Of a DNA stretch of 64,000 nucleotides, positions 54,901 to 64,000 are shown piece after piece (positions within the stretch are counted from its first letter, which is position 1; each line of letters begins with the position of its first letter). This DNA is from Catonia carolina (taxonomy: Eukaryota > Arthropoda > Insecta > Hemiptera > Achilidae). A model generated the notes under the pieces. The model did no database searches. It was not told the origin of the DNA and saw only the letters and a list, made by a program, of their open reading frames with translations. A program made the translations under genes and the position numbers. The DNA lies in assembly GCA_035578175.1 (NCBI GenBank), contig JAQMRL010000002.1, forward strand, positions 130,450,171-130,514,170, in the 5' to 3' direction.

Positions 54901-57900
54901 TTTAAAAAAATTGTAGGAACTATTTTTGAGTAATCGCAAAAAAGTGAAAAATTACATGAAAAACTACTACTTCCGGTAGATCAATTTTGATGAAAATGTT
55001 CATAACGGGTTCTCTAGTGGTATCTAATTGAAGTTTCAAGTTTCAACTTCGTACAATGTTCCGTTCTTGAGATATTCTGGTTACACATAGACCAATCGCT
55101 AGAAACATGTTTTTTTGGGTTCAGGGGGTCTGAAAACATGTATATCCAGTGAAAACTCGACTTCGAAAATTCGACATAAAAGCAATAGGTACTTTCCTTC
55201 CTATATGAATAGGTTAGAGAAAGTAAAAATTGTTGAAATTACATACTGACATGTATATGTTGATAGTGAAATAGAAAACCTTACAATTTTAATACAGCTA
55301 TTCTCATTAAATGTCGAAGGAAGATCAGTTGACATTTCAATTCCTAAAATTTCAACAGCTTGAGCCTGTAGTCCATATTTGTGGACAAATGCTTCAGATA
55401 CAACAATAGCAGCAGCCGCTCCGTCAGAAGTTGGACAACATTGTAATTTCGTTAATGGACCAAATACTTGCGGTGAATTTAAAATATCACTTAAACTATA
55501 TTCTTCTTGAAACTGTGAGTACCTAAAATCAAAATACAAACGTGCAAGTAAAGAAAACAAATAATAAACGATTTGCATAAATAAAATGTAACAATAAATG
55601 TAAAAATATCTTTAAATCATCACCATATTTTATCCATTTATGCTCAGAGTATTTCAGCTAATGGCAGTGAAACTTGGGTGCGATCACAGCATGAGGAGAG
55701 TAGATTGAAAGCATCTGAAATGAAATTTTTTTGACATATGTACGGGTGTAGTAGAGAAGATCGTTACAGGAATACTGAGATAAGGAAAGAACTCAACATC
55801 TTCTCTATAAACAACATGATATCTCAGAATGGAATGCAGTGGTTGGAGCACGTGAACAAAATGAGGGAGGAAAGAATACCTAAGCAAACACTAGGCTAAA
55901 AACCGGAGGGAAAGAGAGAACAATGGCGCCTGAGAAAGAGATAGGCAGATTTGAGCTGTTTCGAAAAGGCAGAGTTGCCTAATCCCTGAAAGGAATGAAG
56001 TATTTCAGCTAATTCTAAATTTTGTAACTTTCTTTATAATACACAGAATGATCTACTGGCACTGAGGTATATTTGTTGCCATTGTGAAGAACTGCTTTGA
56101 GGCTCCTTTTGGATGAATCCATAATCTCCACTCATTTGCAACATATTTCATGTTCATTTGCAACTATTCCATGTTAAACTGCTTCATCAAACCAAAAACA
56201 TTGTTACAATAAATTAGGTCACCATATTCTGAAAAGTATGGGCTAAAATTCTTTTCCTCTTCACTTGTACCATGAAAATGAGGTAGGTACCAAGGGCCAA
56301 AAAGTTTTTCTTTCAACCTGGAGCTCAACAGTTCTGAAGAACCTTTAGAAGCTTTCAACACTCATGTCATTACAGAAAATCATCAGCCTAATGAGTTAAT
56401 GGGTAATTAATCACTGCTAGTTTATGTTATTTGTTGTTTATTTTGCAATTTAGAAGTCAATTGATGTATTAAAATTTTTATGTAATGTTCAATGCAGTAA
56501 CAGAATGCACATATCTAAAAAGTAAAAAATTGTTTTTATATTGAAATCAAAGATTTGTGTTTGTGGAAAAATTGTAGTGATGTAATTTTTTTCTTTTTTT
56601 TCTGAAACCAGCAACCAAAACTATACGAATCCGCTTTTACAATTCAAACAATTTTTCCATTGTTACTATCGCAAATTTCTGATAGGAGATGGCACCCAAA
56701 TAAGCACTTATACAATAATTTCTACAACTGATATTGCACTGTTTCATATTTTAAAGTTCATTTCAAAATAACAAAATCTTGTAAATGTTTTCTCCTGAAA
56801 AAAATACATTTGTTCGCACATAAGATTTTGGGGACAGTTGATATAATTTTATTTAATGCATTTATCAGTGCAGATAACAATAAGGAGAATACATATTTAT
56901 AATACTAACGGGTTGTTAACAGAATGTTTGTGGTTTTTGTGAGCGATTTTGGCAAGATGTTCAGGTTTTGTTCCATATTTTTCCATGTGTTCTTTTCCAG
57001 CATTACCAAACATTTGAGCAGTGATAGGTGATGCATCCATACCAGCAATCTCAGCCATAAGTTCTACATGTTTATCCATAGGATTTGTTCTATCCATAAA
57101 CTGAAAAAGAAAAAGAGAATTAACAATGACAAGAAATTAACAAATATCACACAGTGAAATATTATATACTATCTAAAAGATTATTCCTGACATGTAGAAA
57201 TTAAACACAGCAAGTTTCAATATTAATAATTATTATTGAATAAAAGTTTATACAGTTGAACCCGGTTTTAACGGCCTCGGACTTTATGTCAACTCGGACT
57301 TAACGTCATATTTTTAGGTGTTGCGTCAAACTTCTATCTAAAAACCCCTGTTTTAACGTCATTAACTCGGTTGTAGCGTCAAAATTTTTCCGATGAAATC
57401 ATTTTTTACTTCACGTACAACGATTGTGAACTTGCCGTAATTTATCAGTAAATTGTTTGAAAAAGAAAAATACAGTATACAGTAGGCTAATATAGTACAA
57501 TAGTCTACTTGTGAATAGTGTTTGCTTGTGCGAAGGGATTAAAATAATTTTGTTAAGCTGTTCATATGTGTGTCTATAACTACTGATTGATCTACATCAA
57601 GGTCAGTTTTGGGACTGCACCCTCTACGTGACATGTGACACTTAGTAGGTAGCACTGTACCTAACTTTCACATCAGACTATCCACATTTAAGAAAATTCT
57701 CTAATACTGAGGAAGTGACTGAGCAAGAGGAAGAGAAGAGGAGGACACCGTCACGCCAACATTGCAGGAGGCAATGCTAGCGGCTTAAACTTTTTTCAGA
57801 TTTCACGGACACCGAGAGACATTACGGAGAGGATTTATTTCGCAGAATGAGGTGTTCAAAAAAAAATCACTGATTTCTTCCAATAAAGTAGATACCGTAC

Positions 57901-60900
57901 CATTATGTAGTTTATGTACGTACAAATATGTATTTTGGTTTCCGTATTTTAATACATAATAAAGTCTCCCTACTTACACAGAATGGTTATTAATCTATTT
58001 TATTAGGGTATTACAATTTAAAAATCGCAAATAAAAACCGTTTAGCACATTACGTAAATTAGTAGTAATGTATACGAAGTATTCTTAGTTTAGTTAGATT
58101 TACTTTGACACAAGAGCTAACTTTGTTATAACGTCACTCGGATATAACGGTAAAATTTAATCTGTCCCTTCAATGACGCTATAAGCGAGTTCGACTGTAT
58201 TAATCAATTTTATATGATTAAATTGCACTGCTGATAAGCTTAATTATGCTTTCCTGCTATTAAAGATAAATTGTAATAAATACACAATGATCTCAGTGAA
58301 TAAAATATGAAGGACTTGTAAACAGTTCAAGTAAGAGTTTACTATTACTGTTTTTATACAAATATTAAAAAATTAGAGTCTTCTTCTTCTTCTTCTTACT
58401 ACCAAGGATTAGGCATAAGCCTGTTCCGAACTCACAGACCATCCTGTACGTCTACAGAAACACGAGACATTCCAACCCGTACATCTCGACTACTGCCATC
58501 TTCTTCGAGGTCTTCCCACCTCTCTTCTTCCAACTGGAACATATTCTGTCACTTTTAGAGGTATTCTCTACTCTGGCACCCGTTCCAAATGTTGCCTCCA
58601 TTGATTCCGGTACTCGTCCACTTTTTCATTCAAGCTAAATACACCCAACTCAGATCTAATTTCTTCGTTATGTACTAGATTCAGCCTTGAGCAGCCCTTC
58701 ACCCTTCTTAAAAACCTCATTTCAGCTGCTTGGATCCTACTTATACTCTTTATACTATTTGTTTTAAATGAGTTTAGCAAAGTCAAAGTTTACCAGATTT
58801 ACTGGACTTTGACCACATAGGATAATATACTATGTGTGAACAAAGCACGGTCAGGATTTGTAAGACCTGTATCAGACCAATTTTGACATATGCATTCGAG
58901 ACAACACCAACTAAAACAATGAACACAACACTGAACTAAAAGAATTATGCAAACAACTGAAATGAACATATTGAGGACTTATTAAGCTAGTTACACTTAG
59001 AGCTCAGTTCAGATCATGGCAAAGTTTTTGTGAAATCGTGTGTACAGAATGGACCCAAAGCTTCCGGCAAATTGGGGTAAATCACGAACCCTGGGAACCA
59101 AAAAACCTATTGGTCTGTATATCCGGTGAAAACTTTATTTCTAAAAATCAACATGAAAACAATACTTTCCTTCCCTGTACATTCTACAGGACAAGAGAAA
59201 ATAAAAAAATTATAAGAATTTCAAAAACAAATTTTTCTTAATTAGAAAATCTTTTACTTCTCTATGCGAAGTAACAAGACAAAAAATAGGACACTCTATC
59301 AGCAGACTCATACAAAAACAAATATAATACTTGTTTACTTAATCTGTTCAAATCCAGTAATAATACTATTAAAACATTGCAGATAAGGAAAACGGTATGC
59401 AAAACACACCCAATCCATATTGTTTTGAACACAACTGATAAACAGAATTACTTAATACATTGAAATAAAATAACATTAAATAAATAGCATATTATTATGT
59501 ACGTCAGTAACCTTTTAATCATATTTCATAACAACTAAATGGTTTTAATGAATTTTATCTTTTATCTAATTATTAAAATAGTATTCATTTCCTTCTAATA
59601 CAGAATAGGCCTACTAATTAAAACGTATTTAGATAAAACAATAAACAAACCATTACAATATTAACAAAGTATGTTTATTAGCTAAAGAAAGAAGAAATAC
59701 AACCAATATAAAAATGTAAAAATAATTAAAATGTTATCTATAATTTAAATAGAATTGAAAACATCTCATTGATACAATATGTATTTAATACGTTCATGAA
59801 TACAAATTTGTATTCTAATGTTATTATGAAATAATAAAATGTACATGCTTTCTTTTGATTACTAAAAATAGATATCTGTAATTTTTTATATACTTTGGAA
59901 TCAAGAATAAAATGAAAAACATAAAAACACAATAAAAAATTAAACTTGGAATTTAAACAGCAGAAATTTGAAGGAAATATTTCCTATACGGTATATAGAA
60001 AAGATAAACATAAAGAATTTCAATATTCCACAGTTAAGGGGTTGAAAAGGGTATTTAGCCCTTAAACTGATATTTTACATTTACTAAATTCTGGACAAGG
60101 TAGAAGGCTGAAACTCGATGGAGTTGTTACTTATAGTTCAACTACAAAAATCACTCCTGAACCATTTTCAAAATATACCCTTAAGGCAATAAAAATGGTG
60201 TTCAATCCTTAAACCAATATTTTTTGTTTAGCAAGTTCCAGAAGAGGTAGATGGCTGAAACTTGGTGAAGGTGTAACGATAGTTCACCTAAAAAATTTCC
60301 AAAATGTACCCCTAGGGTTTGAAAACCGGTATTCAACCCATAATACCTTAAAGTTTTTATAAATTTCAGACTAATACATCTATTATTATATTAAATATTG
60401 TTCCAAATCAGAAAATTTTAGTTTTGATTTTTTTATAACCCTAATTTAAAAATTATTTAAACAAAAACAAAATTATACCCAGAAGCCAGGATGGGCAGCT
60501 AGTATGTCAATTAAACATAAATATACAGTATTTTTTAATATTTCCTCTCCTTCTTTTCGTATTAGGCGTAATGGCAATATATTTGTTATTCAAAGGTCAT
60601 TAAAAAATCTGAAAAATTTGATAATATGAACAGCCCTGATGGTCCTAATTCATGCAGAGTTTCAATGCTCTGATATATTTGGAAAAATTTTTGGATATTA
60701 GAAATTGCAACACATGAAAATGTCTGTTACTTACTTTAATACTGCAGGAAAATCATTGTGTATACTATCTTAATTGCCTTTAATGCAATTAAATACACCA
60801 CTTAAGAAAAAACAGCATTAATTATCTTGATTTAACAATAACAAACCTGTTAGTGTTTGATAACTAAACAATAAATTTAGATTACATAGTTTTTACTCAC

Positions 60901-62926
60901 CACAAATCATGCTACAGTATATTCAAATAACGAAAAAACATACCTTAGACATTAACGAGCCTCTTTCCATTTTTTCAAAACCAAGAGCTAAGACACAATC
61001 ATTATTTCCAGATTCGATTAATTGTTTAGCTAAGATTAAAGCAGTAGATCCAGTAGAACAATTATTATTGACATTATAGATTGGGATGCCAGTCATTCCA
61101 ACTTCGTACAAAGCTCTCTGACCACATGTTGAATCACCTAGATAAAAAATTTAATTAGATTAATGTACATTCATACTTTCATTACATTTTCAAACACTGT
61201 TGTGATATTTAATTCGTTGTTGTTTAGGTCATCAGCCGAAAGGCTGGTTTGAACCTGTAGAGGTTTTACTAAGTAAATCGAGGAGTGAGGTGGTTTACCA
61301 TTGCCTTCCTCACTGAGTGGAAAAGTACGCTTATCAGCATACCGGACCCTCTGAAAAGCACATATTTTCCACTCTGCAAATGACACCTTCACTTCATTCA
61401 CCACAGGGTCTGGCTGTATAATGAAATTCATTACTTTCAAAGGAGAAAACTCTGATTAGTGTCTTTTACACCTCTACCTCTTCTGTTCTTAATTGATTCA
61501 GTCATTTAATTGGCTGACCATGTGATAAGAAACAGAACTATTTATTTTAGCCCTGTAACGAACAGGTTAAGTGTAAATTGACATTCCACCTGTCTGTTAT
61601 GGGCAGATTTAATTCATAAAGAAGTATTATGCCTATAACAGGCAGGTGGAGTGTTAAATTAAATTATAAGTACTCAATCAGCTAGTTCCAGGGCTACAAA
61701 AAATAATTGTTTCTAATCACATGGTCAGCCAATTTATGAATGAAGCATTTAATAACAGAATTGATGGAGGTGTAAAAGACACTACTGTCGATTTCTTTAT
61801 TACAAATACCCGAGTTTGGAGCCTGGTTTCTTCAAAACCGCTTGTTCAATTTTAATGTACTATACACCAAAATTTAGCTAATTTCAATATGCGTTGTTAC
61901 ATGTCAATTTAATATTTTTAGTGTTTTTTAACATTGCGATATCTGGATGAGAAGAAAAAAAGAGCCGTTTTTTTTGTTGCTGCAACAGATCAGATAGTGT
62001 CACTCCACATGAACTAATAACATTATACGTGACCTACTTCATTTAAACACTACCCGTTTAAAACTGAAGACAGTGGATCAATTCTTTATTAAGAAATGAT
62101 GTGAAAAGTTATTTCTATATTTTTTAATGTCTTTTAAACAATTCTATGTAATTTTGTAATAAAATATTTTTTTTATCGTAATAAACGGTAAGTCTGCTTA
62201 TTTAAGGATTTGTTTTGCGTATTACCTGGATTGTCAGGATTTTCTATTCTTTGGATTCCCTTTGGTTCCAGTTAAACCAGATAAATGAGGTACTGTATTT
62301 CTAATTTTAAGTACATATAGAAGTGGTTAAAATATTTAAAGCAAATTACAAAAAATAAGGGTGTTGCACATATGTAGATATGAAACAACTTGTGCAAGAT
62401 AGAGGAATTTGGAGAACTGCATCAAACCAGCCAAGAGACTGATGGCAAAAAAACATAGTACGGAAAAATGATGATTATTTTTATTATTATTATTATTATT
62501 ATTATAACAATGGCTGTTATATTGCACTAGTTAATTTACCATTACTCAAAACGCAATTTATTTACTTTACACACATCTTCAAGCCTTAGACTCCTCTAAG
62601 AGGACTCCCTTTCCTTCTAAGGGCTTATATAGGTAAGATTTAACAAGAGAAAGTAAAAAAGAAACTATAAAAACTCAGTTATAAAAATGTGTAATATTGA
62701 TAAAACAATGTAAAATACAGTCACACCACCATGCTAATAAATGGTGACCACTGTAGTATATAATAATATTAAAAAGTATTACAGCAGAAATATTACCATA
62801 GACATATCCAACACAGGCTTGTTGAACTTCAGTAATATCGACACCAGCATCATCAAGTGCTTTTGTAACTGCTTCTTTCGCCATTTGGGGATAATCAAAA
62901 TTCTCTCGTCTTCCAGGTTTCTCAAA
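42780..62926 (-). CDS. SCP2: Sterol carrier protein X: peroxisomal 3-oxoacyl-CoA thiolase fused to SCP2 domain (lacks first exon)
   Basis: Eight minus-strand exons join in frame to 528 residues plus stop: 62926-62797, 61137-60944, 57100-56910, 55522-55285, 51227-50972, 49329-49176, 43743-43511, 42970-42780. Human SCPx is 547 aa, so only about 23 N-terminal residues are missing. The thiolase part shows the nucleophile motif [13 protein letters not shown], the SCP2-thiolase motif [11 protein letters not shown], the active-site loop [14 protein letters not shown] and [13 protein letters not shown]. The last two exons form the SCP2 lipid-transfer fold ([45 protein letters not shown]) and end in AKL, a type-1 peroxisomal signal. 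SCPx cleaves branched-chain 3-oxoacyl-CoAs; the SCP2 part carries sterols and acyl chains. In insects the gene serves cholesterol supply. Introns are packed with transposons but no exon is interrupted. Confidence 0.97.
43511..43743 (-). CDS. SCP2: SCPx exon, linker and first half of SCP2 domain
   Basis: This 233-nt exon encodes [37 protein letters not shown] and [10 protein letters not shown]. It has a TTTGCAG acceptor and a GTAAGA donor. Confidence 0.95.
43780..43936 (-). mobile_element. SINE S3 copy
   Basis: Minus strand reads GTAGCGTAGTGGTTAGCGC (A box), TGGGGTTCGATTTCTGACC (B box), and the S3 body. It lies 37 nt beyond an SCPx exon (43743) on its acceptor side. Confidence 0.82.
43960..44094 (+). 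pseudogene. Left flank of the same transposase relic
   Basis: This flank carries no intact frame. It continues into 45447 onward when the 1348-bp mariner and one TA are removed, which is why I join the two. Confidence 0.35.
44097..45444 (+). mobile_element. Intact mariner (DD34D) transposon
   Basis: The 1348-bp element is flanked by TA at 44095-44096 and 45445-45446. Its ends are 43-bp inverted repeats (CGAGGGTAGGCTGATAAG... to ...GTAGAAGAC) with no mismatch seen, which implies a young insertion. It sits in the SCPx intron between exons 49176 and 43743, in opposite orientation to SCPx. It is inserted into an older degenerate transposase relic (flanks 43960-44094 and 45447-45990). Confidence 0.95.
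44256..45329 (+). CDS. Mariner transposase, DD34D, 357 aa
   Basis: Cut-and-paste transposase of the mariner family. I chose the start [14 protein letters not shown] at 44256; an in-frame ATG at 44175 would add 27 residues, and MSTRIK at 44277 is another option. The N-terminal part has two helix-turn-helix units ([40 protein letters not shown]) and the linker motif WVPRRLT at 129-135, the counterpart of mariner WVPHEL. The catalytic triad is D168 (VTGDESW), D260 ([11 protein letters not shown]) and D295 ([10 protein letters not shown]), with 34 residues between the last two. The frame is full length, 357 aa against about 345 for typical mariners, with no stop or frameshift. Confidence 0.95.
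   Translation: MASCSGAMSTRIKQRAVIEFLTAEKVNPSEIYRRLKAVYCDDTVDRSTVNRWVIKFRDCQPGKALIVDKTRSGRPITASDDNRRKLIDDLIQNDRRITQQRIANQIGISKERVGFIIEQLGYRKICARWVPRRLTDENKQRRLECCEQLLKRYRDEGDDFLLNIVTGDESWVHHYDPEEKRQSAEYRHPHSPVVKKFKTQPSAKKILLTVFWDARRVYVTDYLERGATVNSAQYIQTLKHLRRRVCRVRGNLAPIILQHDNARPHTSRATGEALRNLKFQPILHPPYSPDLAPCDFYFFPLLKRDLKGNHYSSDNEVKAAIASWVRGKSEEFFSDGMKKLVKRWEKCVMLNGDYIEK
45447..45990 (+). pseudogene. Degenerate IS630/mariner-superfamily transposase relic (3' part)
   Basis: A broken reading resembles the C-terminal half of an IS630-type transposase. It includes a QQDGAPP-like segment near 45650-45670, a SPDLTP-like stretch with LWDYIK-like reading near 45745-45810, and an HI(E/Q)H-like end near 45960. 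Stops and frameshifts are frequent. The left part (43960-44094) is cut off by the DD34D mariner, which lies within it. Confidence 0.5.
46260..46530 (+). mobile_element. SINE S1 copy, plus orientation
   Basis: CCCATTGGGCTGGTGTAGTG (A-box region), GGTTCAAATCCTAG (B box), and body to AACAGATTGCAATGTAC. It lies in the large SCPx intron and lacks part of the central hairpin. Confidence 0.82.
47362..48350 (+). pseudogene. LINE reverse-transcriptase tail, split by a Harbinger-like element
   Basis: 47378-47454 reads [25 protein letters not shown], a typical C-terminal segment of insect LINE endonuclease/reverse transcriptase. It resumes at 48100 ([15 protein letters not shown]) after the 642-bp element, and runs to about 48350 with stops. 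Confidence 0.7.
47455..48096 (+). mobile_element. PIF/Harbinger-like non-autonomous element
   Basis: 642 bp flanked by TAA (47452-47454 and 48097-48099), with inverted ends GGCCGGGCGCAAGTTGAGAC. Three-base TWA duplications and GC-rich ends are typical of PIF/Harbinger. Inside, 47640-47790 reads [20 protein letters not shown] and a HGEFVLKDE stretch, resembling the N-terminus of a Harbinger transposase; nothing else of it remains. The left end carries a short GACGCAGGGT-type tandem repeat (47471-47510). Confidence 0.82.
49176..49329 (-). CDS. SCP2: SCPx last thiolase exon
   Basis: This 154-nt exon encodes [19 protein letters not shown] and [20 protein letters not shown]. It closes the thiolase domain. 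A 5.4-kb intron separates it from the SCP2-domain exons. Confidence 0.95.
49640..49806 (+). pseudogene. LINE reverse-transcriptase fragment
   Basis: [20 protein letters not shown] and [11 protein letters not shown] match the Y-GSE-WT...K-I-AAEM segment of LINE reverse transcriptases. It breaks off where repeat R-A begins. Confidence 0.6.
49861..50245 (+). repeat. Repeat R-A, copy 3
   Basis: Uninterrupted copy (TTCACAGTTGATGAGCTCTG to CATCAGCCCTGAAAAAC), joined on its left to a LINE reverse-transcriptase fragment (49680-49806). Confidence 0.8.
50352..50912. repeat. Inverted-repeat region, possible TIR element
   Basis: TATCTTGGACAATTCGAATT near 50370 pairs with GTTCGAATTGTCCACATTAT near 50877. 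The sequence between has only short, unsupported frames. It lies next to the SCPx exon 50972-51227. Confidence 0.4.
50972..51227 (-). CDS. SCP2: SCPx thiolase exon with HDCFS and GHP motifs
   Basis: This 256-nt exon encodes [54 protein letters not shown] and PLGATG. It holds the active-site histidine of the GHP loop. The acceptor is TTGCAG and the donor GTAATT. Confidence 0.95.
51333..51673 (-). mobile_element. 341-bp MITE, copy 2 (TA target)
   Basis: The same element as 474-814 in opposite orientation and of the same length, flanked by TA at 51331-51332 and 51674-51675. It lies in the SCPx intron about 100 nt upstream of the exon at 51227. The central AAATACTTTTAAAAGTATTT block is an inner palindrome. 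Confidence 0.9.
53263..55229. mobile_element. 2-kb element with about 620-bp terminal inverted repeats (family R-L)
   Basis: The left arm (53263-53885) is the reverse of the right arm (54600-55229). Both end in ACTTTCTCTTGCC/GG(C/T)(A/T)AGAGAAAGT and share GGGTTCAGGGGG, GATGAAAATGTTC and TTTTGCGATTTTCTC blocks. The roughly 700-bp middle has no gene. It lies in the SCPx intron, ending 56 nt from exon 55285-55522. Confidence 0.82.
55285..55522 (-). CDS. SCP2: SCPx thiolase exon
   Basis: This 238-nt exon encodes [34 protein letters not shown] and [17 protein letters not shown]. Its donor GTAAGG lies only about 56 nt from the end of a 2-kb inverted-repeat element (53263-55229). Confidence 0.95.
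55640..56010 (+). pseudogene. LINE reverse-transcriptase C-terminal fragment
   Basis: [20 protein letters not shown], then [20 protein letters not shown] and [17 protein letters not shown], with stops. This is the same type of tail as 58560-58790. Confidence 0.72.
56910..57100 (-). CDS. SCP2: SCPx thiolase exon
   Basis: This 191-nt exon encodes [35 protein letters not shown] and [10 protein letters not shown], close to the vertebrate sequence. The donor is GTTAGT, a slightly non-consensus form. Confidence 0.94.
57253..58197 (+). mobile_element. Tigger/pogo-like element with transposase remnant
   Basis: 945 bp between TA duplications (57251-57252, 58198-58199). Ends read CAGTTGAACCCGGTTTTAAC and CAGTCGAACTCGCTTATAGC. 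Near 57865-57885 a reading KKITDFFQ resembles the usual C-terminus of Tigger transposases. The rest is lost. Located in the SCPx intron. Confidence 0.82.
58390..58790 (-). pseudogene. LINE reverse-transcriptase C-terminal fragment
   Basis: [40 protein letters not shown] and [11 protein letters not shown] read on the minus strand, followed by a degraded tail down to the TTC run at 58382. Confidence 0.75.
58830..59103 (+). pseudogene. LINE fragment, degraded
   Basis: A broken reading of the RT C-terminal region (cf. [13 protein letters not shown] near 58865). It has similar wording to 25785-26140 (ATTGGGGTAAATCACGAACC against ATTGGACTAAGTCATTAAAA). Confidence 0.5.
59104..59206 (+). repeat. Family R-L, 3' end only
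   Basis: CCGGTGAAAACTTTATTTC, AACATGAAAACAATACTTTC, then ACAGGACAAGAGAAAATAAA. Only the right terminus remains. Confidence 0.65.
60944..61137 (-). CDS. SCP2: SCPx exon with catalytic cysteine
   Basis: This 194-nt exon encodes [11 protein letters not shown], then [17 protein letters not shown] with the thiolase nucleophile cysteine, then [18 protein letters not shown]. It has a TCTAG acceptor and a GTATGT donor. Confidence 0.95.
61216..61607 (-). repeat. Repeat R-B, full copy with open frame
   Basis: Antisense, in the SCPx intron next to exon 61137. Encodes [20 protein letters not shown] and [20 protein letters not shown]. Forms an inverted pair with 61630-61790. Confidence 0.82.
61630..61790 (+). 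repeat. Repeat R-B, 5' part, inverted partner of 61216-61607
   Basis: CCTATAACAGGCAGGTGGAG to GAGGTGTAAAAGACAC repeats the outer end of the antisense copy. The two form a hairpin with about 160-bp arms around a short AT-rich spacer. Confidence 0.78.
62480..62505. repeat. (ATT)n microsatellite in SCPx intron
   Basis: ATT units in a row between the first two visible SCPx exons. Confidence 0.85.
62797..62926 (-). CDS. SCP2: SCPx, first exon visible
   Basis: The acceptor TTTTTAG ends at 62927 (minus strand) and donor GTAATA starts at 62796. The 130-nt exon encodes [19 protein letters not shown] and [10 protein letters not shown], matching the region near residues 24-67 of human SCPx. The exon with the start methionine was not found between 62927 and 64000. 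Confidence 0.93.
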
Positions 62927-63415
62927 CTAAAAACAAAAAAAAACCATTACTCAATCATATCTTTAAAACAGAATAATTTACTTTAAATTAGTGTGTTACA
63001 TCAAGAAATTATTAAGTTTTTAATTAATGTTAAACACTATGTACTTGCATTATTCAACAAAAAGAAATTAAAATACCGACACCAAAACCTTCCCGATTGC
63101 AATTAATTCATTCCCTTGGATACCATAAAGCACAGAACTGTGGTAGAAAAAACATATAGACATAATTAAAATACTCTAATGTTCAAACCAACTAAAGTAT
63201 AATACAAAAGTAAAAATAAAACTCAATTTTTTTACGATAATGTAGTAATAATGGAAACCAAACATTATAAACACTAATGAATTTTTAAACCTTCTAAATT
63301 ACTAAAAAAAAAAAAAAAAAAAAACAGCAAAAGACAATAAAATTGAAGATCACAAAATGACTGTTGGCATCAGGATAGTTACATCACTTAAAGTGTCCTA
63401 AGAAAATCCTGCATA

Positions 63416-63670
63416 TCGTCCCTCCAATGGTAAACTCGCGAATATGGAAATTTTGCGAATATGAGTTTGTTCGTGCATGCTGATGTATACAACCCAACGC
63501 ATGTTGTAGTAAACTTGCGAATATTTATCTTGTTCGGTTAGGGAGATACAGCCTTCGTAAAGTTACGAAAATACACGAAGTGTGTTGAAGAAGAAAGCAT
63601 TGAATTTGTTTTTTGCTCTCCTGTAAAACTGAGAATTTTCACATTCGCGAGTTTACCATTCAATGGACGA
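63416..63670. mobile_element. 255-bp MITE, TA-flanked
   Basis: The inverted ends start TCGTCC and share AATGGTAAACTCGCGAAT. TA flanks at 63414-63415 and 63671-63672. It lies 6 nt from the next pogo-like element. Several TTGCGAATAT motifs sit inside. Confidence 0.85.
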
Positions 63671-63676
63671 TATATA

Positions 63677-64000
63677 CAGTAGAGTCCCGATTATCCGACC
63701 TTCGGTCATACGACATCCGGATTATCCGACGTGGCTGACGGTCAGTCACGTGAGTCTTTAAGTTAAACGTTAATACTCTTGTAGGAGGTAATTCACTGAA
63801 ATGAGGATTAAATATATTTGTGGCCTCATACAGATTCATAAGTAGAGTACATATTTTTGGATAGTGAATGACGGATACGGTCAATGACTACTAACTGTGT
63901 ACTAAATGTAAATTCCGCACAGCGTGTGACGTGAGTAAGTTTAGAAAACCCTTCATAGAAATATTTCTTCTGATACATTGCTGAGATCGTGGAAAATTTT
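63677..64000 (+). mobile_element. Pogo-like element, cut by window end
   Basis: TA at 63675-63676 is followed by CAGTAGAGTCCCGATTATCC, a typical pogo/Tigger terminus, with ATTATCCGAC repeated at 63690 and 63721. The right end lies outside the window. Confidence 0.75.

Noticed and set aside
63060..63130. Possible missing SCPx first exon, or an RNase H fragment (GIQGNE-like reading)
   Set aside because: The reading is too short, lacks GVGMTKF and a matching donor, and has nearby stops.

Overview
This is AT-rich animal nuclear DNA: long introns with GT-AG boundaries, tRNA-derived SINEs, and many DNA transposons of the Tc1/mariner, pogo, hAT, PIF/Harbinger and piggyBac types. The protein similarities and repeat content point to an insect. 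A hemipteran is my best guess, but only as an inference. There is no sign of bacterial genes, operons or CRISPR.

Three conserved host genes can be read exon by exon. (1) Plus strand, 8573-20407: the 3' part of a secreted multi-FAS1 (fasciclin / TGFBI / periostin type, midline-fasciclin-like) adhesion protein. Six exons are visible and all junctions are phase 1. The 5' exons were not found. (2) Minus strand, 39219-32934: a complete five-exon PITH-domain protein (PITHD1 orthologue, 207 aa). (3) Minus strand, 62926-42780: sterol carrier protein X (SCPx: SCP2-type thiolase plus SCP2 lipid-transfer domain). Eight exons give 528 aa ending in the peroxisomal signal AKL; only the exon with the first ~23 residues is missing, presumably to the right of the window.

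Layout. 1-8.5 kb: repeats only (LINE tail, a nested TA-flanked MITE, a CTT microsatellite, SINEs, a solo LTR splitting a SINE). 8.6-20.4 kb: the FAS1 gene; its introns hold SINEs, a 335-bp near-perfect palindrome, a 1.05-kb TIR element and an intact DD41D (rosa-type) mariner. 20.4-32.9 kb: intergenic, with SINEs, a pogo-like element, LINE tails, a copy of a long-TIR repeat family and a TTAA-flanked piggyBac-like element. 32.9-39.2 kb: PITHD1; its introns carry a hAT-like element and an internally deleted mariner. 39.2-42.8 kb: repeats and a pogo-like element. 42.8-62.9 kb: SCPx; its introns carry an intact DD34D mariner nested in an older transposase relic, a Harbinger derivative nested in a LINE, a 2-kb element with ~620-bp inverted arms and a Tigger-like element. 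The right end holds a MITE and the start of another pogo-like element.

The FAS1 and PITHD1 genes converge; PITHD1 and SCPx lie in tandem. The three genes have unrelated jobs (extracellular adhesion, a cytosolic/nuclear PITH protein, peroxisomal lipid metabolism), so no functional cluster is implied. The unusual content is the mobile DNA: two transposases with full reading frames, their deletion derivatives, several nested insertions with readable target-site duplications, and some repeat families I cannot name.
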